A stretch of 64,000 nt of DNA from NCBI RefSeq assembly GCF_947499295.1, contig NZ_CANMNP010000011.1, positions 62,001 through 126,000 of the forward strand, written 5' to 3'. The notes below the pieces were generated by a model. It made no database searches. It saw nothing but the letters and a program-made list of their open reading frames with translations, and had not been told where the DNA came from. A program made the position numbers and the translations under genes. Position 1 is the stretch's first letter. Each line of letters begins with the position of its first letter. Origin of the DNA: an uncultured Roseibium sp. (lineage in GTDB: Bacteria > Pseudomonadota > Alphaproteobacteria > Rhizobiales > Stappiaceae). Below are positions 8,625-17,229 of the stretch, piece after piece.

Positions 8625-9164
8625 ATGATAGCAATCATGTCCGATTGGCTTTCACTGGTTTTCTCAGACGCAGTCCGCAGATCGTGTGAGAGGGGCGATT
8701 GCCTTTTTCATACTGGCGACAACGTGTTGAGTGTTTTTCTGATCCTGGATGGTGAAATCGACCTAGTTCGGGTCACCCCTTCGGGGAACGAAATCGTATT
8801 GCAAAGTGCAGGCCGGGACGCTGTTTTAGCGGAGGCCTCTGTCTATTCTGAAACCTATCATTGCGATGCGATCGCCCGATGCCGAAGCACCGTCGCGCAG
8901 CTTGAGACGGACGCATTCAAGGACCGCCTTGCATCAAATCGAAGCTGGGCAGAAAACTGGGCGGCCAGTCTTTCTCATTCCGTTCAACGTGCGCGGTTAA
9001 ACACGGAAGTCCGGAGCTTGAAAAAGGTAGCTGATCGCCTCGATTTCTGGCTGGCGGTCAATTCCGGCACTTCTCCTGAAAGACGGACCAAGGACATTGC
9101 CGCGGAAATCGGTGTCTCCCCGGAAGCACTTTATCGTGAACTGTCGAAACGACGAAGAAAATAA
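8625..9164 (+). CDS. Crp/Fnr-family transcriptional regulator
   Basis: A 179-residue regulator, shorter than the usual 210-230. It has an N-terminal cyclic-nucleotide-binding-type beta barrel (about residues 15-105, with GDxxxHTGD and VxLILDGEIDLVRVTPSGNE) and a C-terminal HTH (RTKDIAAEIGVSPEALYRELSKR). There are no clustered Cys, so it is not an iron-sulfur FNR. The start may instead be 8637 (MSDWLS); no strong ribosome site separates the two. Divergent from the His-rich exported protein, it may control that gene or the copper cluster, but this is unproven. Confidence 0.82.
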   Translation: MIAIMSDWLSLVFSDAVRRSCERGDCLFHTGDNVLSVFLILDGEIDLVRVTPSGNEIVLQSAGRDAVLAEASVYSETYHCDAIARCRSTVAQLETDAFKDRLASNRSWAENWAASLSHSVQRARLNTEVRSLKKVADRLDFWLAVNSGTSPERRTKDIAAEIGVSPEALYRELSKRRRK

Positions 9165-9760
9165 GCGTTACTCGATCGCACTTAAACATACAGAAATTAG
9201 AAGCGGACATCTGCTCGATTCGCATCAAATGTCCGTTGGCCACCCGAGTTTCGAGTTCAGCGCGCCGCACCGAAGGTCTTGGATGGTCTCGAAGCAGACC
9301 TTCACTGTTTTCATCACCAATGGCCGCTTTCGCAGTCCCCAAAGACAAAACCCGAATGTCCTCTTCCGGCCCCAGACCAGATATATCCCCCTGTCTGCAT
9401 TGCCCCGCCATTTTGGACGATCGACACATTGCAACCTGAGCCCGAAAGCTGACATTTATTCGAAAGGCAGCAAATTCACGGATTGGGCGGGAAGCGGATT
9501 TTTTCAGTGTTTTGCATAAAGGTCCACTTTGCTTATGAATGTTATTACGATCCGCAGATGTAGACTCGCGCCACAAGGTATTTGCCCGCGTTGGGAGCAG
9601 AACAAGCCAATAAACGCTGCTGCCCAATAAGACACTTTTTGAAGCACTGGCGCTTTGATTCACAGCGTCGTCTCATTGCAAGCAAGGCTTTTGGTGCACC
9701 TGATTTGCGCTCTGAAAATGACGGTTACGGTCGTGGAAACGTGACTCTCTTGCTGCCTGA
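9165..9760. other. Gene-free stretch with a possible dispersed repeat
   Basis: There is no convincing gene on either strand; the longest open frame (about 200 codons, minus strand) lacks a ribosome site and overlaps the Crp-like gene antisense. A short inverted repeat, CGGACAT...ATGTCCG (around 9207-9238), lies near the left end. The minus-strand text, with a start-like ATGTCCGCTT, resembles the non-coding intergenic repeats often mis-called as genes in Rhizobiales. This is pattern memory, not a search result. Confidence 0.35.
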
Positions 9761-11128
9761 TTATTCGAGTGTGGCACCTATGAAAGCGGCGATCGCGGCA
9801 GCATCCCAGCCGGTAAAGGCCCCTTCGCGACCATCTGCAAGCCGGACATAGAAGCCCGGCGTTCCTTGTATCCCAAGAGCGCGCATCGCGGCTGTGTTTA
9901 TCCGCATTTCGATCTGGTAGGCGTCGATGGCTTCCTGAGAGTCGGTCAGACTTGGCAAGATTCCGAGTTTCTCAAGTTCGCGCAAGGCCCGCACGCCGTT
10001 TAACTGACCCCGCCCGACCATCAACGCGTGGTAGGCGCGGTTGTAATCGTCAGGGGACACGATCGAGAATGTGTGTGCCGTCGCCTCGCGTGAACCTGGC
10101 CCGATCAACGGCACGTCCACCGCGACGACGCGGGTATTGTCGGGCATTTGCGCAAGGAAACGACCCATCTGCCGGTGCGCAATCCGGCAGATCGAGCAGT
10201 TGAAGTCGAAGAATTTGTAGATCACGAGATCGCCGTCCGGGTTCCCGAAATATCCGCCCCGCGCCTCGGCGGCGGCCAGCGCTTCGGCGATGATCGCCTG
10301 AGGGTCTTCGCCGGTATCGGGGGCTGCGGTCACCGCAAGCGGCAGCGGACGGGTTTGTGCAACCGGTCGTCCGGCGATGCGGTCGTCGATCCAGGCCGCG
10401 ATGGCTCGGCGCCCGGCACCGCTGACAACGTGGGGGACGGCGAAGGTCTGCAATTCAACCGACAGGTCCGCCTCCGACAGCGCCGCGATCGTGGCGTCAA
10501 GCTCCTCAGCGCTGAACCGCGAGTCGCGGGTGCCATAGCCGATAAGCACAGGGGCACCGTTTTTGATAGTCCAGTCTTCAGTCCGCACTTCAGGCGGAAG
10601 GCTACCAGCGAACGCGATGTACCCCGCTGCAAGATCGGGGTGCGTCAGCGCAAGTCCGAGCGCCATCGACGCCCCCTGGCTGAAGCCGACGACGTAGACC
10701 TGACGCGGGTCCGCACTGAGTTCCGCAGTCAGGGCCGCAATCGCGTCCGCGACAATATCAGCGTTGGTCGTGAAGTCGGCAGGCTGGCTCAAGGCGTAAA
10801 CTTGGCTGTCATCGACGGGAAACCAGGCGTGTCCTCCGCCCTCCACAGGGACCGGCCCCCGGAGCGCAACAAAGCTGTTGCTCGACGCGGGTTCGACATT
10901 CACGAGTGTCTCGATCTGTCCTTCATTCATTCCGTAGCCGTGCAATCCGACGATCAGCGAGGCGTTGTCGGTCGCCGCGCGACGAATGACTCGCGCAGTC
11001 AGTTCCTTGCCGCCCGCTTCGACCGAAAGCGTCGTCGGCTCTGCTTGTGCCAGGGCCCCGGTCGGGGCCCCGGCGGTCAGACAAAGGCCAAGGCAGAGTG
11101 CCGTGAGTGGTGATCTGAGGAATGCCAT
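9761..11128 (-). CDS. Exported alpha/beta hydrolase fused to a DsbA-like thioredoxin domain
   Basis: A 455-residue protein. The start at 11128 is chosen for its GGAAAGG site and the signal peptide (residues 1-28, ending ALA). Residues 40-255 form an esterase/phospholipase-type alpha/beta hydrolase with GFSQG (nucleophile Ser150), Asp202 in GTRD and His233 in VPHVV. Residues 275-455 form a DsbA/DSBA-like oxidoreductase with active site CSIC (Cys311, Cys314) and a cis-Pro motif GTPGF. Both active sites look complete. The fusion is unusual, and the neighbouring ScsB reductase could supply electrons to the thioredoxin domain. It lies 17 bases after the tandem SRPBCC gene. The substrate is unknown. 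Confidence 0.85.
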   Translation of the reverse strand: MAFLRSPLTALCLGLCLTAGAPTGALAQAEPTTLSVEAGGKELTARVIRRAATDNASLIVGLHGYGMNEGQIETLVNVEPASSNSFVALRGPVPVEGGGHAWFPVDDSQVYALSQPADFTTNADIVADAIAALTAELSADPRQVYVVGFSQGASMALGLALTHPDLAAGYIAFAGSLPPEVRTEDWTIKNGAPVLIGYGTRDSRFSAEELDATIAALSEADLSVELQTFAVPHVVSGAGRRAIAAWIDDRIAGRPVAQTRPLPLAVTAAPDTGEDPQAIIAEALAAAEARGGYFGNPDGDLVIYKFFDFNCSICRIAHRQMGRFLAQMPDNTRVVAVDVPLIGPGSREATAHTFSIVSPDDYNRAYHALMVGRGQLNGVRALRELEKLGILPSLTDSQEAIDAYQIEMRINTAAMRALGIQGTPGFYVRLADGREGAFTGWDAAAIAAFIGATLE

Positions 11129-11145
11129 GGCTTGCGCCTTTCCGA

Positions 11146-12204
11146 TCAAGAGCGTGACGCGATTTCGCGCGGGTGCGGCTCACCGTTTTCCAGGAAGTAC
11201 CTGAGATCCTCGATCCCGAGCCCTGCGAAGAAAAAGAAGTTCGACCTGGCAAAGGCGATGGCCCCCGGCGGCACGCCCGGCGCGGTCGAGAAGGTGATCG
11301 TAACGTTGACTTCCGAGGTGTCCTCGTCGACCGGCGTCACGCTCCAGACCGCCTCGTTCGACGTCACGAAGGGCGGCATTCCTTCTTCGATCGTGTAGGC
11401 ATACGTGAAGCTGTCTTCGTCGTATCGCGTGATCACTTCGCGCGTGGCGCCCCCGAGACCCGGGATGAAGCACGACCGGACGTCACCGATCGCGCCGGCA
11501 TCGGCATCTTCGAACTCGATCGACTGGATTACGCTGGCCCATTCGTGCGCATTCGCGTAGTTCTCGGCAACTTCCGCCCAGACCACCGTGGCGGGGACGT
11601 CGAAAGTCCGGGTATGTGAGAGCGTCACCTCGGCGAAGCCGCTGTGCTCTCCGCTGATGTAACCGCCGAACCGCTCTGCCAACCGCTGAGCCGCCGCCAG
11701 GTAGAGCGCCGACGCGTCGGCCGAAGCCTCTCCGTCGAAATACTGCTGCCAGGATAGAACCGACCCGCCGCGCTCGTCGGCGGCGCGCACCTGGATCACG
11801 GCCAGGTGGTTCGACAGACCCATCGGGTTCTCGGCGGGCAGGCTATAGGCAAAGGACATCTGGCCGGCGTCGCTCACCTTGATTGTTTCCGACACCACCG
11901 TGCCGTCGGCCAACATCAAGTCGCGCATCATGCCGTCACCAGAAACCTCGACACCAGCAACGCCGTCGATGATTTTGCCAACATTCATGCTGTCCGAGAC
12001 GAAGGCGAAAACGTCCGTGGGCGATGCGGCCAATTCGACTTCGATCTCGAACTGCATCGGCGCCAGTGTCAGTTCGTCGACCAACACGGCGCCGACGACG
12101 CGCGGCGGCATCTCCTGTGCGGCGGTCACCGTCGCAGCGCCGGCCAGGCTTGTCACGACCGCGATGACGGCGGCTGTCGTCTTGAAAGTGGAAATCAGGC
12201 GCAT
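11146..12204 (-). CDS. Exported protein with two tandem SRPBCC domains
   Basis: A 352-residue protein with a signal peptide (residues 1-29) and two repeats of the START/SRPBCC (polyketide cyclase-like) fold, about residues 45-190 and 195-335. The second shows the familiar start THTRTFDVPATVVWAEVAENYANAHEWA. SRPBCC domains bind hydrophobic ligands in a deep cavity. An exported tandem form is uncommon, and the ligand is unknown. It is divergent from the LysR gene at 12377 and followed by the hydrolase-DsbA fusion, so it is probably the first gene of a two-gene LysR-controlled operon. Confidence 0.78.
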   Translation of the reverse strand: MRLISTFKTTAAVIAVVTSLAGAATVTAAQEMPPRVVGAVLVDELTLAPMQFEIEVELAASPTDVFAFVSDSMNVGKIIDGVAGVEVSGDGMMRDLMLADGTVVSETIKVSDAGQMSFAYSLPAENPMGLSNHLAVIQVRAADERGGSVLSWQQYFDGEASADASALYLAAAQRLAERFGGYISGEHSGFAEVTLSHTRTFDVPATVVWAEVAENYANAHEWASVIQSIEFEDADAGAIGDVRSCFIPGLGGATREVITRYDEDSFTYAYTIEEGMPPFVTSNEAVWSVTPVDEDTSEVNVTITFSTAPGVPPGAIAFARSNFFFFAGLGIEDLRYFLENGEPHPREIASRS

Positions 12205-12376
12205 GGGAAACCTCCTGTTAATACCTGCGCCATCGTGCTAGCTTACTTGAAAACGCACCGCACGTTCCTTTTTTGCGCCACACTGGACGAAAATTGGAAC
12301 AGTCAATATTGCTAGGACCATGTAACTGACGACTCATCCATTTTTGCACTTCAGACGACGAGGAGACCCCGAACGC

Positions 12377-13273
12377 ATGTCAGTTGACTGGAATGACCTG
12401 AAGGTTTTCCTCGCCGTGGCCAGGGCCGGTTCGATCCGCGGGGCCTCCGAAAACCTCAAGGTCGCACATTCGACAGTGTCGCGCCGCATGGATGCGCTGG
12501 AATTCGCACTGAAGACCCGGCTCTTCGACCGCACGCCCGACGGACTGCTGATTACGCCGTCCGGGGAAGAGCTCGTGGTCTCCGCGCAGAAGATTGAGGA
12601 AACCATGCACGCCGCTGAGCGGTCGGTTGCGGGACGGGACTCGGAACTGTCGGGGGACGTGCGTTTCACCCTGCCCCTGCCGATGGCGGTCTGCGTGCTG
12701 ACCGACGACCTCACGCGCTTCGTCAAGCAAAATCCTCTCGTCAACCTGACCCTGGAACTGACCGAGGATCTGCTCGACCTTTCCAAGCGCGAGGCCGACA
12801 TCGCAATGCGCTTCACGTCACAAGGCAACTCGCCCCCCAACTATCTCGTTGGGCGTAACCTCGCGACTCAGGCGTCCTGTGCGTATGCATCAGCCGACTA
12901 TATTGATGCGCATGTCTTCAGTGGCGTGAACCGTAACGCCAAATGGTTGGGCTGGGACGATGTGGTCGAGTATCCGAAATGGGTCCATTCCGCCGGGCTG
13001 GAACCCATGCCGGTAATGGGCAGCTTCGACGACGTGTTCGTGCAGATGGCGTTCGCAAAACGGGGACTCGGAATGGCCTATCTGCCTTGCATGATGGGTG
13101 ACCTCGAACCGGATCTTCGACGGGTTCCCAGCGCCCGCGCCGTGCCACATACCTCGCTGTGGGTCCTTACCCACCCGGACCTGCGCGACAGCGTCCGGCT
13201 TCGCCGGTTCCGGGAGTACCTCTACGACGCAGTGTCCGACAAGCTGGACCTGATCGAGGGCCGGGGGGCCTAA
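12377..13273 (+). CDS. LysR-family transcriptional regulator
   Basis: A 298-residue LysR regulator with the N-terminal winged HTH (residues 1-60, DLKVFLAVARAGSIRGASEN through SRRMDALE) and a substrate-binding effector domain (about residues 90-290). The start at 12377 gives the usual MSVDWNDLKVF opening, with GGAG upstream. It is divergent from the SRPBCC/hydrolase-DsbA genes across a 172-base gap, the classic LysR layout. Its 3' end overlaps the convergent scsB gene by 4 bases. The effector is unknown. Confidence 0.9.
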   Translation: MSVDWNDLKVFLAVARAGSIRGASENLKVAHSTVSRRMDALEFALKTRLFDRTPDGLLITPSGEELVVSAQKIEETMHAAERSVAGRDSELSGDVRFTLPLPMAVCVLTDDLTRFVKQNPLVNLTLELTEDLLDLSKREADIAMRFTSQGNSPPNYLVGRNLATQASCAYASADYIDAHVFSGVNRNAKWLGWDDVVEYPKWVHSAGLEPMPVMGSFDDVFVQMAFAKRGLGMAYLPCMMGDLEPDLRRVPSARAVPHTSLWVLTHPDLRDSVRLRRFREYLYDAVSDKLDLIEGRGA

Positions 13274-15336
13274 CCCCGCGCCTCTTGCAGCGCGTCGAGG
13301 ACGGCGCCGGGCGTTAGCAGTTCCGGCAACACTATGCCGTCAGGCGCGCCCGGCCCATAGACGGCATTGAACGGGATGCCGTAACGCCCTTGGCTCGTCA
13401 GGTAAGACAGGATCGCGTCGTCGCGCTGGGTCCAGTCCGCCCGGAGCGGCGTGATGCCTTCGGCCTCCAGCGCAGCCCGCACGTTCCCGTCGCTGAGAGC
13501 GAGGCGCTTGTTCACCTGGCAGGTGATGCACCAGTCCGCCGTCACGTCCACGAACACGACATCTCCGGCGGACACAAGGCGATCGCGTTCCGCAACGCTG
13601 AAATTCGCGAAATTTGCCGTCGCAGCCTGGGACGCAAATCCACCCCCGGCAGAGAAAATGGCAGGACTTGCCATGAGAGCAAGCGAGAGCGCTGCGATCG
13701 CTGTGCCGACAAAGGCCGACCCGTTTGCGTCCCCGCGACCGGCCCAGAGTACCGCCCCGATGCCCGCCAACCCTGTGGCAACGACCAGGGCGAGGACCTT
13801 CCCTGAGACGCCGGCGATAACGAACAGCAGCCACACCGCAGTCGCCGCAAGTGCCAGACCCAGAAGTTTCTTGAGCTTTAGCATCCATTTGCCTGGCTTC
13901 GGCATCGACGTCGCCATTTTCGGGAAAATCGAAACGAGCAGGAACGGCGCCGCGAGCCCAAAGCCGAGAGCCGTGAAGATGGCCAGGATCTCGGGCGCGC
14001 CCGAAGACAGCGCGAAACCGACCGCCGTTCCAACGAAGGGCGCCGAACAGGGCGTGGCCAGGAGCGTCGCGAAAACGCCGGTCAGGAAATGCCCGCGCAG
14101 GCTGTCTGAGTCGCCGATCTGTGCGGCGACGGACATCCATTGCGGCAAGGATATCTCGAACATGCCGAAGAGGTTGTAGGCGAAGATCATAACGACGCTC
14201 GCCATTAAGACCAGGAAGTACGGGTTCTGGAACTGGATGCCCCATCCCACCGCGACCCCAAGCACGCCGAGCGCAATGGCGCCGAGGGCCAGCACCCAGA
14301 AGGAGGCGATAATTCCGAACGCTGACGCCAAGAAAGAAAGACGCACGCGCGTCGGGCTTTGCCCGCCATGCGAGACGACCGACAGAAGCTTGATCGACAG
14401 AACCGGCAAGACGCAGGGCATGAGGTTCAGGATCAGGCCACCAACAAAGGCGATGCCCAGCAGCCCAAGGAAGGCCGTCGTCGGGACCGGAGCGCGGGAC
14501 GTTGCAGGGTTGCTGTTTATCCCCGTCTCAAGGCCGCGCGCACCGTCAACGACCGTAATCGTGATGTCTTCCGCTGATAGGCGCACGGACCCACCTTCGA
14601 AGGTCTCGGCTGGCACGGACGCCGATAGGACAAGTCCGTCCTCGCGAAACGCGATTTCAGGCCTGCCGAAGATAACGTCTTCCGGCCCCTCGATGATCAC
14701 GTCTGGAGAGGTGAACGGAAAGATCGACGCGACCTCGACACTCACGCGGGACCCGCCCGGTTCGATTGCAGCCATGCGAAGGTCCAGCCCTGCCCCGGCC
14801 CCATTGCCAGGAACCTGTGAACTGTAAAGATCGATAAGCTGAGCTTCGGTGCTGGCCACCGACACACCCGGTTCCAGCGTCAGAGAAACCTGGGCGACCT
14901 GCGGGACGCAGACCTCCTTGCAGAGCAGGTAATCGACAGTGGCGTTTAGATGTGTCGGCTGTGAGGGATCGAGAACCGTCACATCGAAGGGAAAGACCAC
15001 CCGCTCACCATAACCGAAGGTATCGAGATCGAAGAGCGAAAAACGGTACGGTGCGGGCCATTGCATCTCTCCGACTTCCGCATTTTGCGATCTGGACCAG
15101 TCGACGGTGACGGGATAGCCGGCGTCGCCAGGGCTCCTCCAATAGGTCTTCCATCCATCATCAAGCGCAATGTCGACGCCTATCCGGATCGCCCCGTTCG
15201 CCGGCAGCGCCGTCTGAGCTGCTACGATCCGCGTCTTGGACAGATCGAGTTCTGTCCAACCTTCCTCGGCTGAAGACGCCTGCGGCGCCGTATGAAGCAA
15301 AGCGGCCATGAGGGCAGTGAGCATGAGACGACGCAT
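13270..15336 (-). CDS. scsB: ScsB-like DsbD-family thiol reductase
   Basis: A 688-residue membrane protein that carries electrons from cytoplasmic thioredoxin to the periplasm. It has a signal peptide, a periplasmic N-terminal immunoglobulin-like DsbD-alpha domain (to about residue 285), and a transmembrane DsbD core with the redox Cys pair in LNLMPCVLPVL and LATPCSAPF. A C-terminal thioredoxin domain carries CITC (Cys603, Cys606). The long N-terminal domain fits ScsB (suppressor of copper sensitivity) better than DsbD or CcdA. It lies within 2-4 kb of the DsbA-containing fusion, a natural electron acceptor, but is separated from it by the convergent LysR gene. Confidence 0.88.
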   Translation of the reverse strand: MRRLMLTALMAALLHTAPQASSAEEGWTELDLSKTRIVAAQTALPANGAIRIGVDIALDDGWKTYWRSPGDAGYPVTVDWSRSQNAEVGEMQWPAPYRFSLFDLDTFGYGERVVFPFDVTVLDPSQPTHLNATVDYLLCKEVCVPQVAQVSLTLEPGVSVASTEAQLIDLYSSQVPGNGAGAGLDLRMAAIEPGGSRVSVEVASIFPFTSPDVIIEGPEDVIFGRPEIAFREDGLVLSASVPAETFEGGSVRLSAEDITITVVDGARGLETGINSNPATSRAPVPTTAFLGLLGIAFVGGLILNLMPCVLPVLSIKLLSVVSHGGQSPTRVRLSFLASAFGIIASFWVLALGAIALGVLGVAVGWGIQFQNPYFLVLMASVVMIFAYNLFGMFEISLPQWMSVAAQIGDSDSLRGHFLTGVFATLLATPCSAPFVGTAVGFALSSGAPEILAIFTALGFGLAAPFLLVSIFPKMATSMPKPGKWMLKLKKLLGLALAATAVWLLFVIAGVSGKVLALVVATGLAGIGAVLWAGRGDANGSAFVGTAIAALSLALMASPAIFSAGGGFASQAATANFANFSVAERDRLVSAGDVVFVDVTADWCITCQVNKRLALSDGNVRAALEAEGITPLRADWTQRDDAILSYLTSQGRYGIPFNAVYGPGAPDGIVLPELLTPGAVLDALQEARG

Positions 15337-15712
15337 CGGCTTTCCTCCTGCGGTGGTCAGGGAGTGGGGTCGTACCGCATGTTCTTAGTGGAAGGATTTC
15401 CGTCCATCACCTTCGAAATTTGCACCTCACTGGTGCAAAATTAGAAGTGGCAAAAGCGAGGGGCGGTAATCACTTTCAACAATGCCAAGCGAACAAAATC
15501 GCGCCAGAGGACGCGCCCGAAATGACCAAGCACGCCACAATTCAACTCGAACTCAAGACGCCCGAAACTGCAGACGGTGCGGTGGCGGACATCATCACGC
15601 GATGTCGACCATTCCAACCTCTCACTCGATTCCGCCGAGGACAGAGTTTTTGTCCTCCGGACACGAACCAAGAAGATTCAATCGAAAACCCTGAAACGCG
15701 AAAGGAACCACC
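15337..15712. other. Intergenic region between scsB and the SRPBCC gene
   Basis: There is no supportable gene. It holds the inverted repeat at 15419-15439 and the divergent promoter regions. Short open frames here lack a ribosome site and recognisable protein features. Confidence 0.5.
15419..15439. promoter_or_regulatory. Inverted repeat, possible operator
   Basis: TTTGCACC and GGTGCAAA are perfect 8-base arms around a 5-base centre. The repeat lies 83 bases upstream of scsB in the divergent intergenic region. No T tract follows in either direction that would make a strong terminator, so an operator is the better reading. The binding protein is unknown. Confidence 0.45.
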
Positions 15713-16216
15713 ATGCGTGCAGAACTGACAAAACGGATCAACGCTTCGGCGGAAGATGCCTGGGCGGCCTTCAACGACTGGGGTGGCATCTGGCGCTTCC
15801 AGCCCTGGGTCGTGCGCTCGCCGCTGCTGAGCCACAACAACGAGGGCGTCGGCGCGAAACGGCGTTGCGAGTTCGTCGACAAGACCTCGATCGTCGAAAC
15901 AATCACCAAGATCGAGAACGGCCGTGCAGTCCACTTGTCGCTCAGCGAGGCGCCGAAACCGATGAAGGGTGGCACGTCCGTGATACGCCTTTCTCCGCGC
16001 GGCAACGCGACCGATGTTACGGTGGAGATGGATATCCAATTGGGCATGGGGCCCCTCGGCGCGATCATGGGGAACCTGATGATGAAACCCGTGATGAAGA
16101 AGCGTGTGTCGCTCATGCTCGACAGCCTCGAACATCACCTGAAAACCGGTGGCAAGATCGACAGCAAGGGCGTGAAACACGCCTCGCCCGTGGCAGCCGG
16201 TGCCGTCCCTGCCTGA
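15713..16216 (+). CDS. Cytosolic SRPBCC-family protein
   Basis: A 167-residue single SRPBCC/polyketide-cyclase-like domain without a signal peptide. It has the typical opening (RINASAEDAWAAFNDWGGI), a mid-strand region and a long C-terminal helix before a 20-residue tail. It has an AAGGA-type ribosome site before the ATG and is divergent from scsB. The family binds small hydrophobic ligands; the ligand here is unknown. It is the third SRPBCC domain within 5 kb, after the exported tandem pair. Confidence 0.75.
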   Translation: MRAELTKRINASAEDAWAAFNDWGGIWRFQPWVVRSPLLSHNNEGVGAKRRCEFVDKTSIVETITKIENGRAVHLSLSEAPKPMKGGTSVIRLSPRGNATDVTVEMDIQLGMGPLGAIMGNLMMKPVMKKRVSLMLDSLEHHLKTGGKIDSKGVKHASPVAAGAVPA

Positions 16217-16575
16217 CCTTGAGAGTGAGCGTTGGTTTAAAGGCGCGCTCGTGGCTGAAGTGCATGCCCGTAGTCTGCCCTTGCCAGGCTTTGTCTCACT
16301 TGGCCCGAAGCGGAGGTTCGTTGCAGATAAAATCAATGCCCGCTACAGGGCGTCTCTCCCCGGGGAAGTGACGGCGGAAAGCAGAAATATGTGCTGGAGG
16401 ACTCGAAATTCTGCTCCGCGGACCGAGTTCTGTTGGAATTTTTTTGAGAACGAAGCGCAGCTTTCCACACTTCGTAACTGCTTGGAGAAGCTGTAGGGTC
16501 CGTATACAACGACTATCCAGCCAAAAATGACCCGCTGAAGCTTCCGATTTTTGGTCTCTCACGGATTGCGCGCAG
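16217..16575. other. Gene-free stretch
   Basis: I see no convincing gene. A 98-codon plus-strand frame and a longer minus-strand frame overlap antisense; neither has a ribosome site or recognisable motif. Confidence 0.45.
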
Positions 16576-17190
16576 TCACGCGCTCTGTCGGACCTGGCTG
16601 ACGAGAAGCGACCAATCCATGCCCAGGGCGCTGTAGACTTCACCAGCCTGATTGCTGGCATTGTCCGCGAGGATTTCGATCACAAGGCTTGCGCCATCGG
16701 CGACGACCACTCCGGCTTGGGTCAAACGGACCAAAGCGGTTTCGCGCTTCGTCATGTTGAATGTCCCGCTGGCGTCCACGGCGATATAGGCTTCAAATCC
16801 TTCGCGAACGGCACGCATTGCGGGCAACGCGGCGCAGACCTCGAGGGAAAGACCCGCGAAAATGAGTTTGCTCCGCCCGGTTGCGCGAATGGCTTCTTCC
16901 ACCCGCGGGTCATCCCAGGCATTTACGGTTGTCCGGTCGATGAAAGTCTGGTCAGGCAGAGCTGCCGTCAATTCCGGAATGGCGGGTCCCCGCAGTGTTT
17001 CTGACGAAGTAGTAGTCGTGACAATCGGCAGGCCGAGGATCTTCGCGGATTTGGCCAAACCGACAATATTGTGCTTGAGATCCGCGATCGAATAGTCGCG
17101 GATGCCGGTCATCAGCCCGACCTGATTGTCGACAAACACGACAGCGGTATTGTCACGGGTCAGGGGGAGCGGGTTGTGTCGATTGGTCAT
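16576..17190 (-). CDS. Isochorismatase-family cysteine hydrolase
   Basis: A 204-residue hydrolase of the isochorismatase/nicotinamidase fold (YcaC-like). Asp near residue 21 lies in VVFVDNQVGLM, and the nucleophile Cys in LSLEVCAALPA. The conserved cis-peptide region before the Cys (RSKLIFAG) and the Lys-bearing helix are also in place. Such enzymes hydrolyse amides or nitriles, and the substrate is not predictable. It is 39 bases downstream of the DUF2958-pirin chimera. Pirin and isochorismatase genes are common neighbours in proteobacteria, so this pair was probably joined before the island rearrangement. Confidence 0.85.
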   Translation of the reverse strand: MTNRHNPLPLTRDNTAVVFVDNQVGLMTGIRDYSIADLKHNIVGLAKSAKILGLPIVTTTTSSETLRGPAIPELTAALPDQTFIDRTTVNAWDDPRVEEAIRATGRSKLIFAGLSLEVCAALPAMRAVREGFEAYIAVDASGTFNMTKRETALVRLTQAGVVVADGASLVIEILADNASNQAGEVYSALGMDWSLLVSQVRQSA

Positions 17191-17229
17191 GGTCTTCTCC
17201 TTTTCTGATTGCTCTTGAGTGGGTTGTGT

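Noticed and set aside
9058..9663. A 201-codon minus-strand frame
   Set aside because: It overlaps the Crp-like gene antisense, has no ribosome site and shows no recognisable domain.
15420..16575. Short frames flanking the cytosolic SRPBCC gene (15420-15728, 16200-16496)
   Set aside because: They lack ribosome sites and overlap antisense frames; no domain is recognisable.
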